DNA from: Terana coerulea | Lineage: Eukaryota > Basidiomycota > Agaricomycetes > Polyporales > Phanerochaetaceae | Length of the DNA: 31,962 bases | Reading direction: 5' to 3' | Assembly: GCA_024811115.1 (NCBI GenBank) | Contig: JAKOGH010000613.1 | Span: forward strand, 1-31,962 | Part shown: piece after piece, positions 30,690 through 31,962 of the stretch | Numbering within the stretch: the first letter of the stretch is position 1 | How the letters are laid out: every line of letters begins with the position of its first letter | Made by a program: the position numbers and the translations under genes | Notes under the pieces: model-generated | Database searches by the model: none | What the model was told of the DNA's origin: nothing | What the model saw: only the letters and a program-made list of their open reading frames with translations

Positions 30690-31293
30690 ATAAACCTGTG
30701 CATGTCTACTTTTAAGGCCATGTTAGGCAGGCTCACCATTTACCCTACATATTCCACTATACTGCAAACAATACTAGTTATTATTTTTGCAAAATGTAAA
30801 TGCACTATACTTTCGCATTAAGGAGTTATATATAGCTATGCTTTTGTACAATTATGCATATTGGCATATAGATTAAGCATATAAAGTTTAGTTTGCATAT
30901 ACACATTATACACATATATATAAATATTACAAACTATCAACTAATTACTTATAAGATATATTGCACTACTGAGAAATTTACTTTGCTAGTGTGCAGAGCC
31001 ATATAACGTCATCTGGAGAGCAAGCATGTTTAGGCTTATTTTGAGCTTTACAACAAGTCTGTAGCATATTTTGTTGCTAAACTATAGTTGATTTATTCAA
31101 AGTGCAAGTTTAGCATATAGCATGCATTTATCTACCTAGACTTTCTATATATAGTAGTGTGGCTATTTCAAAAACACCTTTGTTATGGAGCTTCTAACTA
31201 TAAAATATTTGTATTAAAAGCTTTTAATAAAAAAGATATAAGCCAATCTTTTTAAGCCTGCTAACTACACTTGCGTTATTTTGAGCTTCACTG
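30690..31293 (-). mobile_element. T-family element, copy T6, missing its left TIR
   Basis: The right end reads TTTTGAGCTTCACTG followed by TA. Reverse-complement landmarks are GTTAGCAGGCTTAAAAAGATT, a GCCACACTACTATATAT block and GTGCAAGTTTAGC-equivalent sequence. The interior (30690-30960) matches T1 at 7060-7200 and 7450-7600 (TATATATAGCTATGCTTTT). The left side begins abruptly beside R2 sequence, so the copy is truncated. Confidence 0.7.
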
Positions 31294-31299
31294 TAGCAA

Positions 31300-31620
31300 G
31301 ACACCAAGTTCCCCAAGATTGAAAACAAGCAAATGTGTGCAAAGCACATGAAAAATCTAAATTGCTTTGAACATATGTTTGCTGACTACAAGTTGCTAAA
31401 GAAGATTAAAGAGAAGCTCTTAGTGAACACTTAGTAAATTTTTCATGTTTATGTGCTACTGCCACTGCTTACTTTTCTTAAGCAGCACGTAAGGATTGGT
31501 CCATTAGCTATCACCGAAGATGAAAGTGTTATATTTCAGACTATCTTTGATGCTATGGCACTTGTAGCAAAAGGCTACAGAGCATCAGAAAAGCAGTGTA
31601 GACAGTTATACTCTTACTGA
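31300..31620 (+). pseudogene. Decayed 107-codon coding fragment, unrecognised
   Basis: One frame reads DTKFPKIENKQMCAKHMKN, CFEHMFADYKLLKKIKEKLL, two stops (TAG TAA), VYVLLPLLTFLKQHVRIGP, then ITEDESVIFQTIFDAMALVA and KGYRASEKQCRQLYSY before TGA. Charged helical segments and normal codon content over 320 bp suggest true coding origin. Apart from the tandem TAG-TAA the frame is clean. It starts immediately after the T6 right end, so T6 may have inserted into this gene. I do not recognise the family. Confidence 0.45.
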
Positions 31621-31709
31621 TATTCATAACATTTGAGTTTATATTAAAAATGGTAGTAGTAAGAGTCAGGGAAGATGGCCATTGCAACATACGGCTTGCA
31701 GAGCATGTA

Positions 31710-31905
31710 ATTTGCTTAGGGTTTGATTTGGGCGCCTATTTTAAAACTCAGGTTGGCTAGCCAATTTGAAGTGCTACAGCTTTGGCAAGTTTGCTCGCTA
31801 TTTTAAATAATAAGCTTGCAATTCTGACTAGCTAACATGAGTTGATAGTAATGTAAATAATATGTGCATAACTCTAAGTGTTGCCATGGAGACCTTAGCC
31901 ATAGT
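31710..31905 (+). repeat. R2 repeat, third copy (left half only)
   Basis: AGTGCTACAGCTTTGGCAAG, AATAAGCTTGCAATTCTGAC and GAGACCTTAGCCATAG match the other two R2 copies. Similarity is lost after GCCATAG, so the right half is absent or lies beyond a breakpoint. Confidence 0.75.
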
Positions 31906-31962
31906 TAGCTACTTTTTGCCACCAAATCAAATCTTAATTTGAAAAGATACATGCAGCCATAC

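Noticed and set aside
1..31962. tRNA, rRNA or CRISPR array
   Set aside because: No T-loop or A/B-box pair in a cloverleaf context, no rRNA-like conserved sequence, and no array of short repeats with unique spacers. The tandem repeats seen have no spacers of that kind and lie in transposon TIRs.

Overview
The window looks like a transposon graveyard in a filamentous (dikaryotic) fungal genome. I see no intact protein-coding gene that I recognise, no rRNA or tRNA, and no bacterial-type signals. Evidence for a fungus: solo LTRs with 5-bp target duplications, a Plavaka-type transposase remnant, a decayed ORF resembling the fungal TET/JBP class of 2OG-Fe(II) oxygenases, and long AT-rich tracts whose repeat copies differ mainly by C-to-T and G-to-A changes (RIP-like and/or CpG-methylation decay). 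Plavaka elements and TET/JBP expansions lean towards Basidiomycota, but I cannot exclude an ascomycete.

Layout. 1-3740: AT-rich decayed sequence with foldbacks and a ~264-bp tandem duplication. 3740-4302: Plavaka transposase fragment joined to an LTR (family LTR-B). 4828-6036: a dispersed repeat (R2) in uninterrupted form, then a solo LTR (LTR-A copy 1). 6797-9000: copies of a long-TIR, MITE-like family (T). 9001-15589: a higher-GC, CpG-containing island with fragmentary coding signals, including the TET/JBP-like pseudogene at 10.3-10.7 kb. 15590-19529: T copies, a decayed ORF at 17.8-18.4 kb, and a second MITE-like element (M2) that is mostly TIR.

19790-30478 is the most striking structure. 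It is a single ~10.7-kb element with ~1.2-kb terminal inverted repeats (each carrying ~95-bp internal tandem repeats), flanked by a CACTA duplication and sitting inside a copy of R2. The R2 copy at 4.8-5.2 kb preserves the corresponding empty site. The interior holds two decayed minus-strand coding regions and a small GC-rich insert near 25.2-26.0 kb. After it landed, the element was itself hit by a T element (20192-21028), two LTR-A copies (21133-21669, 27377-27938) and an LTR-B copy (29166-30006). That LTR-B copy was in turn hit by another LTR-B in opposite orientation (29468-29881). Perfect 5-bp or TA duplications at each step allow the insertion order to be read directly. The window ends (30484-31962) in R2 sequence, another T copy, an unrecognised decayed ORF and a further R2 copy.

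All homology statements come from reading and by-eye alignment; none was checked against a database.
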